Assembly: GCF_001613225.1 (NCBI RefSeq) | Contig: NZ_BDBY01000071.1 | Span: 1-64,000 of the forward strand | DNA from: Nocardia pseudovaccinii NBRC 100343 | Lineage (GTDB): Bacteria; Actinomycetota; Actinomycetes; Mycobacteriales; Mycobacteriaceae | Direction of reading: 5' to 3' | Length of the DNA stretch: 64,000 bases | Part shown: positions 43,746 to 52,224 of the stretch, piece by piece | Position numbering within the stretch: position 1 is the stretch's first letter | Layout of the letters: each line of letters starts with the position of its first letter | Made by a program: the position numbers and the translations under genes | The notes under the pieces: generated by a model | The model's database searches: none | Told to the model about the DNA's origin: nothing | What the model saw: only the letters and a program-made list of their open reading frames with translations

Positions 43746-44902
43746 GCGCCGGGTCCTTCCAGAATCGTCACCGCCGACACCGCGGTCGGCCCACCGAGGT
43801 TGTGCGCCAAGCCGATCCGCGCACCGTCGACCTGATTGACCGCCGTGCCGCGCAGCTGCTCGAACAACTCGACGCACTGGGCCACGCCGGTCGCCCCCGG
43901 CGGATGTCCCTTGGCCTTCAGGCCGCCACTCGGATTCACCGGCAGCGCGCCGCCGACCTCGGTGACCCCACCCTCGATCAGTTTCGCGGCCCCGAATCGC
44001 TCGGCGAAGCCGAGGTCCTCATAGCTGATCAGTTCGATACCGGTGAAGAAGTCGTGCACCTCGGCGACATCGACATCCGCGGGAGTCAGACCCGCCATCC
44101 CGAAAGCCGCCTTCGCGGCTCGCACCGTGGCCGGGAAGGTCGTCATATCCCGCTTGTGCTGGTGCATCACCGAATCCAGGCCGAGGCCGACGCCGCGGAT
44201 CCACACCGGGCGATCGGTGTAGCGGTCGACCACATCCGCCGCGGCGAGGACCAGCGCCGCCGCACCGTCGCTCTGCGGTGCGCAGTCATAGAGCCCGAAC
44301 GGTCCGGCCACGATCGGCGCCGCCAGCGCCTGTTCCAGGCTGATCTCGAAACGCAAGCGGGCCTTGGGATTACGCACACCGTTCCGGTGGTTCTTCACCG
44401 CAACCATGGCCAAATGCTCTCTGGTCGCGGGCGATTCGTGCAGATATCGGGCCACGTGCAGCGCGAATCCGACGGGCGCGATCAGGCCGAGTGGGTAGTC
44501 CCAGGCCATATCGCGCGCCATCGCCTCCCATTCCCACAGCATGTCCTTCTGCGCGGTCTCGCGCAACTTGTCCGCGCCGACGACGAGGGCCACGTCGAAA
44601 GCGCCGGAGGCGATGCCGAACAGGGCATTGCGCACGGCGTCATTGCCTGTGGCGCAGGAGTTTTCGACCCGGGTCACCGGTAGATCCGGCAGCCCGAGCG
44701 CATCGGCGACGATCCCGGCCGGGAATCCGTCGGTATTGCCCATCGCACCGAACCAGGCCGCCTGCAGATCGGAGGTGGCCAGCCCCTTGTCGATGCTGGC
44801 GGCGCATTCGGCGAATGCCATCGGCACCAGATCCTTGACACCGAGGGCGAAATGCTCGGCGAAGGGCGTCATACCCGCACCGACGATAGCTACTTCCCTC
44901 AC
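43742..44902 (-). CDS. Thiolase-family acetyltransferase
   Basis: This 386-residue protein from GTG 44902 keeps the catalytic Cys in NSCATGND and the C-terminal GHPPGATG and HNLGGP, so it is a competent thiolase, unlike the Ltp2-like fusion at 52225. It should cleave a 3-ketoacyl-CoA or make the reverse condensation. The start overlaps the KAS III/DUF35 fusion stop as GTGA. DUF35 proteins often bind thiolases and channel the substrate, so the two products probably form a complex. Confidence 0.88.
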   Translation of the reverse strand: MREVAIVGAGMTPFAEHFALGVKDLVPMAFAECAASIDKGLATSDLQAAWFGAMGNTDGFPAGIVADALGLPDLPVTRVENSCATGNDAVRNALFGIASGAFDVALVVGADKLRETAQKDMLWEWEAMARDMAWDYPLGLIAPVGFALHVARYLHESPATREHLAMVAVKNHRNGVRNPKARLRFEISLEQALAAPIVAGPFGLYDCAPQSDGAAALVLAAADVVDRYTDRPVWIRGVGLGLDSVMHQHKRDMTTFPATVRAAKAAFGMAGLTPADVDVAEVHDFFTGIELISYEDLGFAERFGAAKLIEGGVTEVGGALPVNPSGGLKAKGHPPGATGVAQCVELFEQLRGTAVNQVDGARIGLAHNLGGPTAVSAVTILEGPGA

Positions 44903-46071
44903 CGCGCGACCTCCGGTTCGAATGCGTATCCGTAATCGGGCACCCCCGAGCGCACCGCGACCCGGCGCAGCACCATGCGGCCACGGTCCCCGATCGCCAC
45001 GGTGCCCGGATCGGTGCCGGTCACCTTCGCCAGCGCCCGCACCCCGACACCGTCGAGTTCGATGATCACCAGGGTGTACGGACTTCTCAGCCCCGGCACC
45101 GGTATCGCGACGGTGGCCTCGGTGTACACGGTGCCGCTGCGCGGCAGCGGCACCAGGGTGTAGTCGGTGCTCAGACCGCCGTCCGCGGCGACCCGATAGC
45201 GCGGCGGGAAGTCCAGTTCAGCACTGCCGGAGTGTTTTCCGGCCTCCCAGCGCACCTTCGCCTCGAATGCGCGCTCGTAGGCGGCCAGCGAGATCGGGAT
45301 CTCGGATCCGGGCCACAGGTCGCCGTCGGGCAACTCTCTGGCCGTCGACTCCCGCCGATGCAGCACGGCCGTACCGGTGGCCACCGTGATACCGGACAGG
45401 CTGGCCTGCTCCACCCCCACCAGCAGACCCGTGCTACCCCATTCGGCCATGGCCGCCAAGGCGAACAGCCCGGCGCTGGCGCCCATCGTCGGCAGCGAGG
45501 GCGGGCCGCCGAGGCACAGCGCGGCCGCCTGTTTGTCGTCGACCCCGGCTACCGCCACCGGCGTATCCAGCCAGGCCGCAGCCAGCGAGGCCAGCAGGCC
45601 GCGCGTGTGCAGGAGGCGTGGATCGCCGTAATCGTGCACGGCCCCAACGGCATTGCGGGTTCGCACGGGCAGACTGCGCGCCACCCGGGCGGCGGTGCGC
45701 ACCTGCAGGCCGTGATCGGAGACCAATGCCGCGGCCGCGCCAGCGGGCTCGGTGTCGACCCCGATGATCAGGGTGCGCGGCCGGGCGGAACTGAGCGAGT
45801 CGAGGGTGGCGGGCGCGCCGCCGAGCCGCTCGATCACCTCCAGTTCCGGATCCAGCCCCAGCCCCGCCAGCAGGACAGCGGCATTACTGCTTCCCACCAG
45901 CGGCAGATCACGGCTGACCACAATTACCCGTTCCACCGAACCGGCGTCGTGCAGCGCGGCGCGACCGGCCTCAACGGCCATGGTGATCGCGTCCTCGTCG
46001 TCGCCGAGCACCCGATAGCGCTGGGCGCCCCAGCACGGCAGGTAGGTCCCTATCGAAGCGATGTAGGTCAT
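44899..46071 (-). CDS. KAS III/HMG-CoA synthase-like protein fused to a DUF35 OB-fold domain
   Basis: This protein has 390 residues. The first 270 have the look of a 3-ketoacyl-ACP synthase III or HMG-CoA synthase (IASIGTYLPCWGA; GASAGLFALAAMAE). No convincing active-site Cys-His-Asn set is visible. From about 290 a DUF35 OB-fold follows (VYTEATVAIPVPGLRSPYTLVIIEL...ALAKVTG) but without the zinc-ribbon cysteines usually in front. It may therefore be a scaffold for the thiolase encoded next, rather than an enzyme. That is inference. Confidence 0.65.
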   Translation of the reverse strand: MTYIASIGTYLPCWGAQRYRVLGDDEDAITMAVEAGRAALHDAGSVERVIVVSRDLPLVGSSNAAVLLAGLGLDPELEVIERLGGAPATLDSLSSARPRTLIIGVDTEPAGAAAALVSDHGLQVRTAARVARSLPVRTRNAVGAVHDYGDPRLLHTRGLLASLAAAWLDTPVAVAGVDDKQAAALCLGGPPSLPTMGASAGLFALAAMAEWGSTGLLVGVEQASLSGITVATGTAVLHRRESTARELPDGDLWPGSEIPISLAAYERAFEAKVRWEAGKHSGSAELDFPPRYRVAADGGLSTDYTLVPLPRSGTVYTEATVAIPVPGLRSPYTLVIIELDGVGVRALAKVTGTDPGTVAIGDRGRMVLRRVAVRSGVPDYGYAFEPEVAR

Positions 46072-46086
46072 GGGTACTCCAGCGAA

Positions 46087-47298
46087 TTACGTGATCGCAC
46101 CAGCGGTTTTGAGCGCGATGATGCGGTCCCAGTCCAGGCCGAGTTCGAGCAGGACCTCGTCGGTCTGCGCGGCGAATTCCGGGCCGGGACGCAGGTCGGG
46201 CGCGGTGAGATCGAACTGCACCGGACTCGAAACCAGTTGCAGCTCACCGGCTTTGCGGACATATTCGTTCGCGTGCACCTGCGGATCGTCGATCGCCTGG
46301 AGCGCGTCCTGCACCGGCGCCCACGGCCCGGACAGGGTCGCGAAACGCTCGGTCCACTCGGCGAGCGTCCGGGTGGCGAACACCTCGCGCAGGATCTCCA
46401 CGGCCACAGCGGTATTGGTCGCGATCGCGGCGGCATCGGCGAATCGCGGATCTTCCGCGAGGTCCGGCCGGTCGATATGTTTGCATACGTCGCCCCAGAA
46501 TTTGCCGGGCTGCAACATGACCAGCGACAGGTACCGACCGTCCTTGGTCGCGTACAACCCCGACAGCGGATTCGACGGCGAACCGTGTGATCCGGTCGGG
46601 AACGCCCGCAGCGGCTCCCCCATATACGCCGAGAGCGCGATGGTGTGCCCCATCGACCACAGCCCGCTGCTCAGCAGCGACACATCCACGATCGACGGCT
46701 CGCCCGTGCGTTCGCGCTTCAGCAGCGCGGCCGCGATGCCACCCGCCAGATTGGTTCCGGAGATGGTGTCGCCGAATGCCGGACCGGGCGGCGGGATCAG
46801 CCCGTCGATGTTGGGCGGGGTAATAGTGGCGGCGACGCTGCCGCGGCACCAGTAGGCGGTCATGTCGTAGCCGCCCTTGTCGGCCTCCGCACCACGCGGG
46901 CCGAGACCGCTGCCGCGGGCATAGATGATCTTCGGGTTAACCGCGCGGATGTCGTCGACATCGATACCGAACTTGCTTCGGTGCTGCGGCAGGAAACTGG
47001 TCAGGAATACGTCCGCGGTCTTGGCCAGGTCGTGGATCACCGCCCGGCCCTCCGGCACCGACATATCGACCCCGATGCTGCGCTTGCCCCGATTGGCATG
47101 CTCCACATTGGGATTGGGGTCGCCCTCGACCTTGAAGGTGGCGATCTGACGCAGCCCGCGCTGCGGGTCACCGGTGACCGCGTGCTCGACCTTGATCACG
47201 TCCGCACCCCAGTCGGAGAGCACTGCGCCCGCCGACGGCACGAATCCGTACATCGCGACCTCGAGGACGCGGATCCCGTCGAGTGGCCCCGCGCTCAT
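46087..47298 (-). CDS. CaiB/BaiF family III CoA-transferase
   Basis: This 403-residue protein of normal length for the family begins PLDGIRVLEVAMYGFVPSAGAVLSDWGADVIKVEHA. It carries GDTISGTNLAGGIAAALLKRERTGEPS, and a late ALQAIDDPQVHANEY. The aspartate that forms the acyl-enzyme lies in the SDxGADVIKVE region of the family. It transfers CoA between carboxylic acids. Unlike the rearranged copy at 10809, its parts are in standard order. Start/stop overlap (ATGA) with the aldehyde dehydrogenase gene. Confidence 0.92.
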   Translation of the reverse strand: MSAGPLDGIRVLEVAMYGFVPSAGAVLSDWGADVIKVEHAVTGDPQRGLRQIATFKVEGDPNPNVEHANRGKRSIGVDMSVPEGRAVIHDLAKTADVFLTSFLPQHRSKFGIDVDDIRAVNPKIIYARGSGLGPRGAEADKGGYDMTAYWCRGSVAATITPPNIDGLIPPPGPAFGDTISGTNLAGGIAAALLKRERTGEPSIVDVSLLSSGLWSMGHTIALSAYMGEPLRAFPTGSHGSPSNPLSGLYATKDGRYLSLVMLQPGKFWGDVCKHIDRPDLAEDPRFADAAAIATNTAVAVEILREVFATRTLAEWTERFATLSGPWAPVQDALQAIDDPQVHANEYVRKAGELQLVSSPVQFDLTAPDLRPGPEFAAQTDEVLLELGLDWDRIIALKTAGAIT

Positions 47299-48776
47299 CG
47301 GACCGCCGCCGCGAAGGTCTTGATCTCCAGGAATTCCGTCAACCCGTCGACTCCCATCTCCCGGCCGATGCCGGACTGTTTATAACCGCCGAAAGGCGCG
47401 TCGGCGGCGAAGTAGTTGCCGCCGTTGATGCTCATGGTGCCGGTGCGGATGCGCCGCGCCACCGCGAGCGCCCGCTCCTCATCGGCGCTGAACACACCGC
47501 CGGAAAGACCGTAGATCGAGTTGTTCGCGATCCGTACGGCATCGTCGTCGTCCTCGTACGGGATCACCGCGAGCACCGGCCCGAAGACCTCTTCCTGGGC
47601 GATTTCGCTGTCCGGATCGACACCTGCCAGCAGCGTCGGCAGGTAGAAGAAGCCCGGGTCGACCTTCTTGCCACCGGTTACCAACTGGGCGCCCGCCGCG
47701 ACCGCGCGCTGCACCAAACCGTCGACCTTGTCGCGCTGGCGCTCGCTGATCAATGGGCCCATATAGGTTTTCGGATCGCCGGGGTCGCCGTAGCGGACAT
47801 GCGCGAAGTTCTGCGCGACCATTTCGACGATCGCGTCGTGATCCTTGCGCGGCACCAGCAGCCTGGACGTCAGTGCACACCCCTGGCCCGCGTGATTGAC
47901 GATGCTGAACGCCGCGAATTGCGCCGCCGTTCGGTAGTCCGCGTCGTCGAGCATGATCGCAGCCGATTTGCCGCCGAGCTCGAGGAATACCCGCTTGAGT
48001 GTCTCGCTCGCGGCGGCCATGATCTTGCGTCCCACCGGCGTCGAACCGGTGAAGGTGACCACGTCTACGTCGGGATGCGTCGTCATCCGTTCGCCGACAG
48101 CCACATCCGAGGAGGTGAGCACATTGACCACACCGGCGGGAATGTCGGTGTGGCGCGCGATGATCTCGCCGAGCGCCAGGGTGGCCAGCGGCGTATCCGG
48201 TGCGCCCTTGAGCACCACCGTGCACCCGGCCGCGAGCGCGGGCGCGAGCTTGGCCAATGCGAGCTGATGCGGATAGTTGTAGGCCGCGATGGCCGACACC
48301 ACGCCCGCGGCTTCCTTCTCGACCCAGCGCCGATGGCGCTGACCGCGGATTTCGATATCGCCGATGTCCTCGGTGAACGAGAACTTCGACAGTAATCCGG
48401 CGTAGTAGCGGACGATCTCGAAGGGGATCTCGAGCTGGTTACCGTGCGTGAGCTGCCTGGTCGCGCCGACCTCGGCGATCGTCAGCTCCCGCAGTTCTTC
48501 GACGTTATCGCGAAAGGCCTGGTAGAGCTGTTCGAGGCAGTGCGCGCGGAATCCGGCGTCGGTGGCCCAGGTCGTGGTGTCGAAGGCCCGCCGGGCCGCG
48601 GCGATGGCCGCGTCGGTCTCGGTAAGGCCCGCCTCCGGTGCGTACCCGTACACCTCACCCGTCGCGGGATTGAGCGAGGCGAGCGTGCGCCCGGTCTCGA
48701 TCAACTGTCCGTCGACGAGCAGCCGCCGGGTCGGAATCTGCTCCGTCCGGGCGGCCACTTCTTCTTGCACTGACAT
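47295..48776 (-). CDS. Aldehyde dehydrogenase (NAD(P)-dependent)
   Basis: This 493-residue ALDH from ATG 48776 follows GAGGAG; an earlier codon at 48809 has no ribosome site. The catalytic Glu is in LELGGKSAA, the catalytic Cys in NHAGQGCALTSR, and TFTGSTPVGRKI is the cofactor motif. It oxidises an aldehyde to an acid, and the acid may then be loaded with CoA by the next gene. It is the first gene of a five-gene minus-strand operon (to 43335) whose promoter holds two operator-like sites. Confidence 0.93.
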   Translation of the reverse strand: MSVQEEVAARTEQIPTRRLLVDGQLIETGRTLASLNPATGEVYGYAPEAGLTETDAAIAAARRAFDTTTWATDAGFRAHCLEQLYQAFRDNVEELRELTIAEVGATRQLTHGNQLEIPFEIVRYYAGLLSKFSFTEDIGDIEIRGQRHRRWVEKEAAGVVSAIAAYNYPHQLALAKLAPALAAGCTVVLKGAPDTPLATLALGEIIARHTDIPAGVVNVLTSSDVAVGERMTTHPDVDVVTFTGSTPVGRKIMAAASETLKRVFLELGGKSAAIMLDDADYRTAAQFAAFSIVNHAGQGCALTSRLLVPRKDHDAIVEMVAQNFAHVRYGDPGDPKTYMGPLISERQRDKVDGLVQRAVAAGAQLVTGGKKVDPGFFYLPTLLAGVDPDSEIAQEEVFGPVLAVIPYEDDDDAVRIANNSIYGLSGGVFSADEERALAVARRIRTGTMSINGGNYFAADAPFGGYKQSGIGREMGVDGLTEFLEIKTFAAAVR

Positions 48777-48798
48777 CCGGTCTCCTCGACTACGCAAT

Positions 48799-48835
48799 GG
48801 AAACTTCATTCTCGTTATCGGAGAATCTTACATTC
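48799..48835 (-). promoter_or_regulatory. Tandem GAGARTNNNRYTCTC-type sites upstream of aldehyde dehydrogenase operon
   Basis: GGAAACTTCATTCTC at 48799-48813 scores 9 of 12 and GAGAATCTTACATTC at 48821-48835 scores 10 of 12, exactly 22 bp apart. They lie 23-59 bp before the start. Confidence 0.6.
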
Positions 48836-48958
48836 GTCGATCGCGAGATCGTAGCAACATTCCGAAATAGGCAACACCTGTCAGCGCATGGATGTCGCTG
48901 GCGTTCGGATGTCGATATGCCCGCATCACCCGGGAAGTCTTGCGTTTAAGCTAAACGC

Positions 48959-48995
48959 GAGAGTACGGTTCTCAACATCCGGAAGGGAGATTCTT
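48959..48995 (+). promoter_or_regulatory. Perfect GAGARTNNNRYTCTC site upstream of the P450 operon
   Basis: GAGAGTACGGTTCTC at 48959-48973 matches all 12 scored positions. A weak second copy (8 of 12) follows 22 bp later, overlapping the ribosome site. It ends 24 bp before the start of the nine-gene block. Confidence 0.7.
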
Positions 48996-48997
48996 GC

Positions 48998-49705
48998 GTG
49001 AAAACCGCTGTGGTCACCGGAGGCGCCTCGGGCATCGGCCTCGGCATCGTCGAGCGCCTGCGCGCTGACGGCCTGAACGTCGCCACCCTCGACCTGAACC
49101 CGTCCGCCGAGGACGATTTCGCCTATCAGGTCGACGTGACGAAGCCGGACGAGATCGCCGAAGCGTTGACCGACGTGCGCACCAAACTGGGCCCGATCAC
49201 CGTGCTGGTCAATGCCGCCGGAATCGAGAAGTACCGCCGCTTCCACAACCTCACCTTCGAGGAGTGGCAGCGCATCATCGATGTCAACCTGCACGGCGTA
49301 TTCCATACCGTCCAAGCCGTGCTGCCGGATATGACTGCCGCGAACTGGGGACGCATCGTCAATATCTCCTCCTCTAGTACCCACTCCGGCCAGCCGTTCA
49401 TGGCGGCGTACGTGGCGGCCAAGTCCGGTCTCAACGGCCTCACCAAATCGCTTGCGCTGGAACTGGGTCCGTACGGGATCACCGTCAACGCGGTCCCGCC
49501 GGGCTTCATCGATACCCCCATGCTGCGCCGGTCCGAGGAGAAGCAGTTGCTCGGCGGAACCATCGAGGAGCACATCCAGCGCACCCCGGTGCGCCGGGTC
49601 GGCCGCCCCGCCGATATCGCCGCCGCCTGCTCGTTCCTGATCTCCGAGGACGCCGGATACATCACCGGACAGATCCTCGGCGTCAACGGCGGCCGTAATA
49701 CCTGA
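48998..49705 (+). CDS. Short-chain dehydrogenase/reductase
   Basis: This 235-residue SDR from GTG 48998 (GGAAGGGAGA upstream) has VVTGGASGIGLG at 6-17, VNAAG, SSSS and YVAAK. The size and the FabG-like end (GYITGQILGVNGG) suggest a 3-hydroxyacyl or hydroxysteroid dehydrogenase. It is the first gene of the block running to 56969 and follows the perfect palindrome. The cofactor pocket looks NAD-preferring, since an Asp follows the second strand (LDLNPS). Confidence 0.9.
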   Translation: MKTAVVTGGASGIGLGIVERLRADGLNVATLDLNPSAEDDFAYQVDVTKPDEIAEALTDVRTKLGPITVLVNAAGIEKYRRFHNLTFEEWQRIIDVNLHGVFHTVQAVLPDMTAANWGRIVNISSSSTHSGQPFMAAYVAAKSGLNGLTKSLALELGPYGITVNAVPPGFIDTPMLRRSEEKQLLGGTIEEHIQRTPVRRVGRPADIAAACSFLISEDAGYITGQILGVNGGRNT

Positions 49706-49767
49706 ACCCGCCCGTGCCCCGGCACGGACGGTGCAGCCCAGAAGAAGTAGGACCGAAAGGAAGAGCC

Positions 49768-50628
49768 GTGGGACGTGTGGAGGGCAAGGTCGCCTTCGTC
49801 ACCGGAGCCGCGCGAGGCCAGGGCCGCAGTCATGCGGTGAAGCTTGCGGAGGAGGGTGCCGACATCATCGCGGTGGATATCTGCCGTGATATCGAGAGCA
49901 TCCAGTACTCGCTGTCGCGACCGGAGGATCTCGAGGAGACCACCCGTCTGGTCGAGAAGACCGGACGGCGCATCATCGCCGAACAGGCCGACGTGCGCGA
50001 CCGACCGCAATTGGCCGCTGTGATCGAGCGCGGTATCGCCGAATTCGGCCATCTCGACATCGTGGTGGCACAGGCGGGCATCGCCGGTATGAAGGGCGAG
50101 CCGCAGTGGCAGGCCTGGACCGATGTCATCGATACCAACCTGCTGGGCGTCATCAACGCCGTACAGGCGGCGCTGCCGCATCTCGGCGCAGGCGCATCGA
50201 TCATCGCCACCGGCTCGACCGCGGCGCTGATGGACTTCTCGAAAGTCGACCAGCCGGGTAAGGATCCGGGCGGTGTCGCCTACATGGTCGCCAAACGTCT
50301 TCTGTCGCAATATATCCACGAGATCGCCACGCACCTGGCCCCGAGCAGTATTCGGGCCAATGTCGTGCACCCGACCAATTGCGACACCCCCATGCTGCAC
50401 AGCGAGCCGATGTACCGGTCGTTCCGGCCGGATCTCGAACATCCCACCCGCGCGGACGCCGAACCCGCCTTCTTCGTGCAGCAGGCCATGCCGGTCCCCT
50501 TTGTCGATCCGGAGGAGATCAGCAACGCGGTGTTGTTCCTGGCCTCCGACGAGTCCCGTTTCATCACCGGTACCCAATTGCGGGTCGACGCCGGCGGCTA
50601 TCTGAAGTGGTACGACTACCGCGTCTGA
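49768..50628 (+). CDS. Mycofactocin-coupled short-chain dehydrogenase
   Basis: This 286-residue protein from GTG 49768 follows AAAGGA. It has VTGAARGQGRSHAV and catalytic YMVAK. After the second strand comes the insertion DICRDIESIQYSLSRPEDLEETTRLVE, the diagnostic loop of mycofactocin-coupled SDRs such as carveol dehydrogenase. These hold NAD tightly and need mycofactocin as external electron acceptor. It therefore ties this operon functionally to the mftA-like gene and the radical SAM operon. The expected substrate is a secondary alcohol of a terpenoid or steroid. Confidence 0.9.
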   Translation: MGRVEGKVAFVTGAARGQGRSHAVKLAEEGADIIAVDICRDIESIQYSLSRPEDLEETTRLVEKTGRRIIAEQADVRDRPQLAAVIERGIAEFGHLDIVVAQAGIAGMKGEPQWQAWTDVIDTNLLGVINAVQAALPHLGAGASIIATGSTAALMDFSKVDQPGKDPGGVAYMVAKRLLSQYIHEIATHLAPSSIRANVVHPTNCDTPMLHSEPMYRSFRPDLEHPTRADAEPAFFVQQAMPVPFVDPEEISNAVLFLASDESRFITGTQLRVDAGGYLKWYDYRV

Positions 50629-50642
50629 AGGGAAGAAATACC

Positions 50643-50837
50643 GTGAAGGTTCGAGTCGATGACGAACGCTGTCAGGGGCACACGCTGTGCGCGATGATCG
50701 CCCCGAAAGTGTTCGAACTCAGTGAAATCGACGGGCATTCGTCACCGGTCAGCGAAGACGTTCCAGCCGATCAGCAGGACAACGTGCGCGAGGCCGTCCG
50801 GTCCTGCCCCGAGCGGGCGATCTCCAGCACCGAATAG
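50643..50837 (+). CDS. Ferredoxin, 3Fe-4S type, partner of P450
   Basis: This 64-residue protein from GTG 50643 carries RCQGHTLC and, near the end, SCPERAI, so it has fewer Cys than a four-Cys cluster needs. This is the usual 3Fe-4S pattern of actinobacterial P450 ferredoxins, where a further ligand position is not cysteine. It sits 11 bp before a P450 gene and should carry electrons to it. Its reductase is not in the window. Confidence 0.92.
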   Translation: MKVRVDDERCQGHTLCAMIAPKVFELSEIDGHSSPVSEDVPADQQDNVREAVRSCPERAISSTE

Positions 50838-50848
50838 AGGAACCGCCG

Positions 50849-52204
50849 ATGACCGATATCGCATCCGATGCCGAGCGCAGACAGCCGGAATTTCATTTCG
50901 ATCGACACACCCCGCAATATCGCGGACAGTTCGTCGACATCACCCAGCAGATGCAGAGCGAGTGCCCGGTCGCCTGGACCGAAACCTACGGCGGGCACTG
51001 GGTCGCCGCGGGTAACCGCGAAGTGTTCGAACTGGCCCGCTGCCCGCACATCTCCAACGACAACGACCCCAACGGTGAACGTCGTGGCTACAAGGGGATT
51101 TCCATTCCGACACCGGAACGCGGCCAGGGCATTCGCGCGGGCATCCTGGAAATGGACCCGCCCGAACAGCGGGAACTGCGCTCGGCGCTGAATCCGTACC
51201 TGTCCCCCGCGGCGGTGCAGCGCTGGATTCCGTTCGTCGACGAAATCGTGCGCGCCAGCATCGACGAGCAGATCGAAAGCGGCAGCATCGATTTCGTCGA
51301 CGAGTTGGCCAATATCGTGCCCGCGGTGCTCACCCTCGCGATGCTGGGCATCCCACTGGACAAGTGGACCATCTACAACGAACCGGCGCACGCCTCGGTG
51401 TACACCCCACCGGATTCGCCGGACACCCCGCGCATCGCCGAAATGCACCGCACCATGGGTCTGGACCTGCTGACGAATTATCTGGAGGTCAAACAGAATC
51501 CGCGGCCAGGCATGCTGCGCGCCGTCGCGGAGTCCACCCTGAACGGCGAGCCGATCTCCGATATGGACGCGCTCGGCATGCTCAGTCTCATTATCGGCGG
51601 CGGCTTCGACACCACCACCGCGCTCACCGCGCACGCACTGGAATGGCTGTCGGAGAATCCGGATCAGCGCGAATTGCTCAGCCGCGAACGCGATCTCATC
51701 CTGGATTCCGCGACCGAGGAGTTCCTGCGCTACTTCACCCCCGCACCGGGTGACGGCCGCACCTTCGCCCAGGATTGCGAGGTCGGGGGCAAGCAGTTCG
51801 CCGAGGGTGAGCGGCTGTGGCTGTCGTGGGCGATGGCCAACCGGGACCCCGAGGTGTTCGACAACCCCAATGAGATCGATATGGAACGCCGGGGCAATCG
51901 GCACTACAGTTTCGGTCTCGGTGTGCACCGCTGCATCGGTTCCAATATGGCGCGCATGGTGTTCAAGCGAATGCTGCTCGCGGTGTTCGACCGGATGCCG
52001 GACTATCGCTGCGCTCCCGAGGACGCCGTACATTACGACACCATCGGCGTCATCCAGGGCATGCGGCATCTGCCTGCCACCTTCACCCCCGGTCCCCGGC
52101 TGGGCGCCGGACTCGACGAAACCCTGGCGAAACTGCAGCGCGTCTGCGATGAGCAGCGGCTGGCCGAACCGGTCACCGTGCGCAAGGGCGACGCCCAGAT
52201 CTGA
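50849..52204 (+). CDS. Cytochrome P450
   Basis: This 451-residue soluble P450 has the heme-binding motif FGLGVHRCIGS with Cys362 as the iron ligand. The I-helix motif GGGFDTTTA is present, and the E-x-x-R helix is present as EEFLR. It should hydroxylate a hydrophobic substrate using O2 and electrons from the ferredoxin encoded 11 bp upstream. Its place between mycofactocin-type SDRs and a thiolase fusion suggests oxidation of a side chain or terpenoid ring before cleavage. Confidence 0.94.
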   Translation: MTDIASDAERRQPEFHFDRHTPQYRGQFVDITQQMQSECPVAWTETYGGHWVAAGNREVFELARCPHISNDNDPNGERRGYKGISIPTPERGQGIRAGILEMDPPEQRELRSALNPYLSPAAVQRWIPFVDEIVRASIDEQIESGSIDFVDELANIVPAVLTLAMLGIPLDKWTIYNEPAHASVYTPPDSPDTPRIAEMHRTMGLDLLTNYLEVKQNPRPGMLRAVAESTLNGEPISDMDALGMLSLIIGGGFDTTTALTAHALEWLSENPDQRELLSRERDLILDSATEEFLRYFTPAPGDGRTFAQDCEVGGKQFAEGERLWLSWAMANRDPEVFDNPNEIDMERRGNRHYSFGLGVHRCIGSNMARMVFKRMLLAVFDRMPDYRCAPEDAVHYDTIGVIQGMRHLPATFTPGPRLGAGLDETLAKLQRVCDEQRLAEPVTVRKGDAQI

Positions 52205-52224
52205 CGAAAGAGCGAGGAGGCGAT

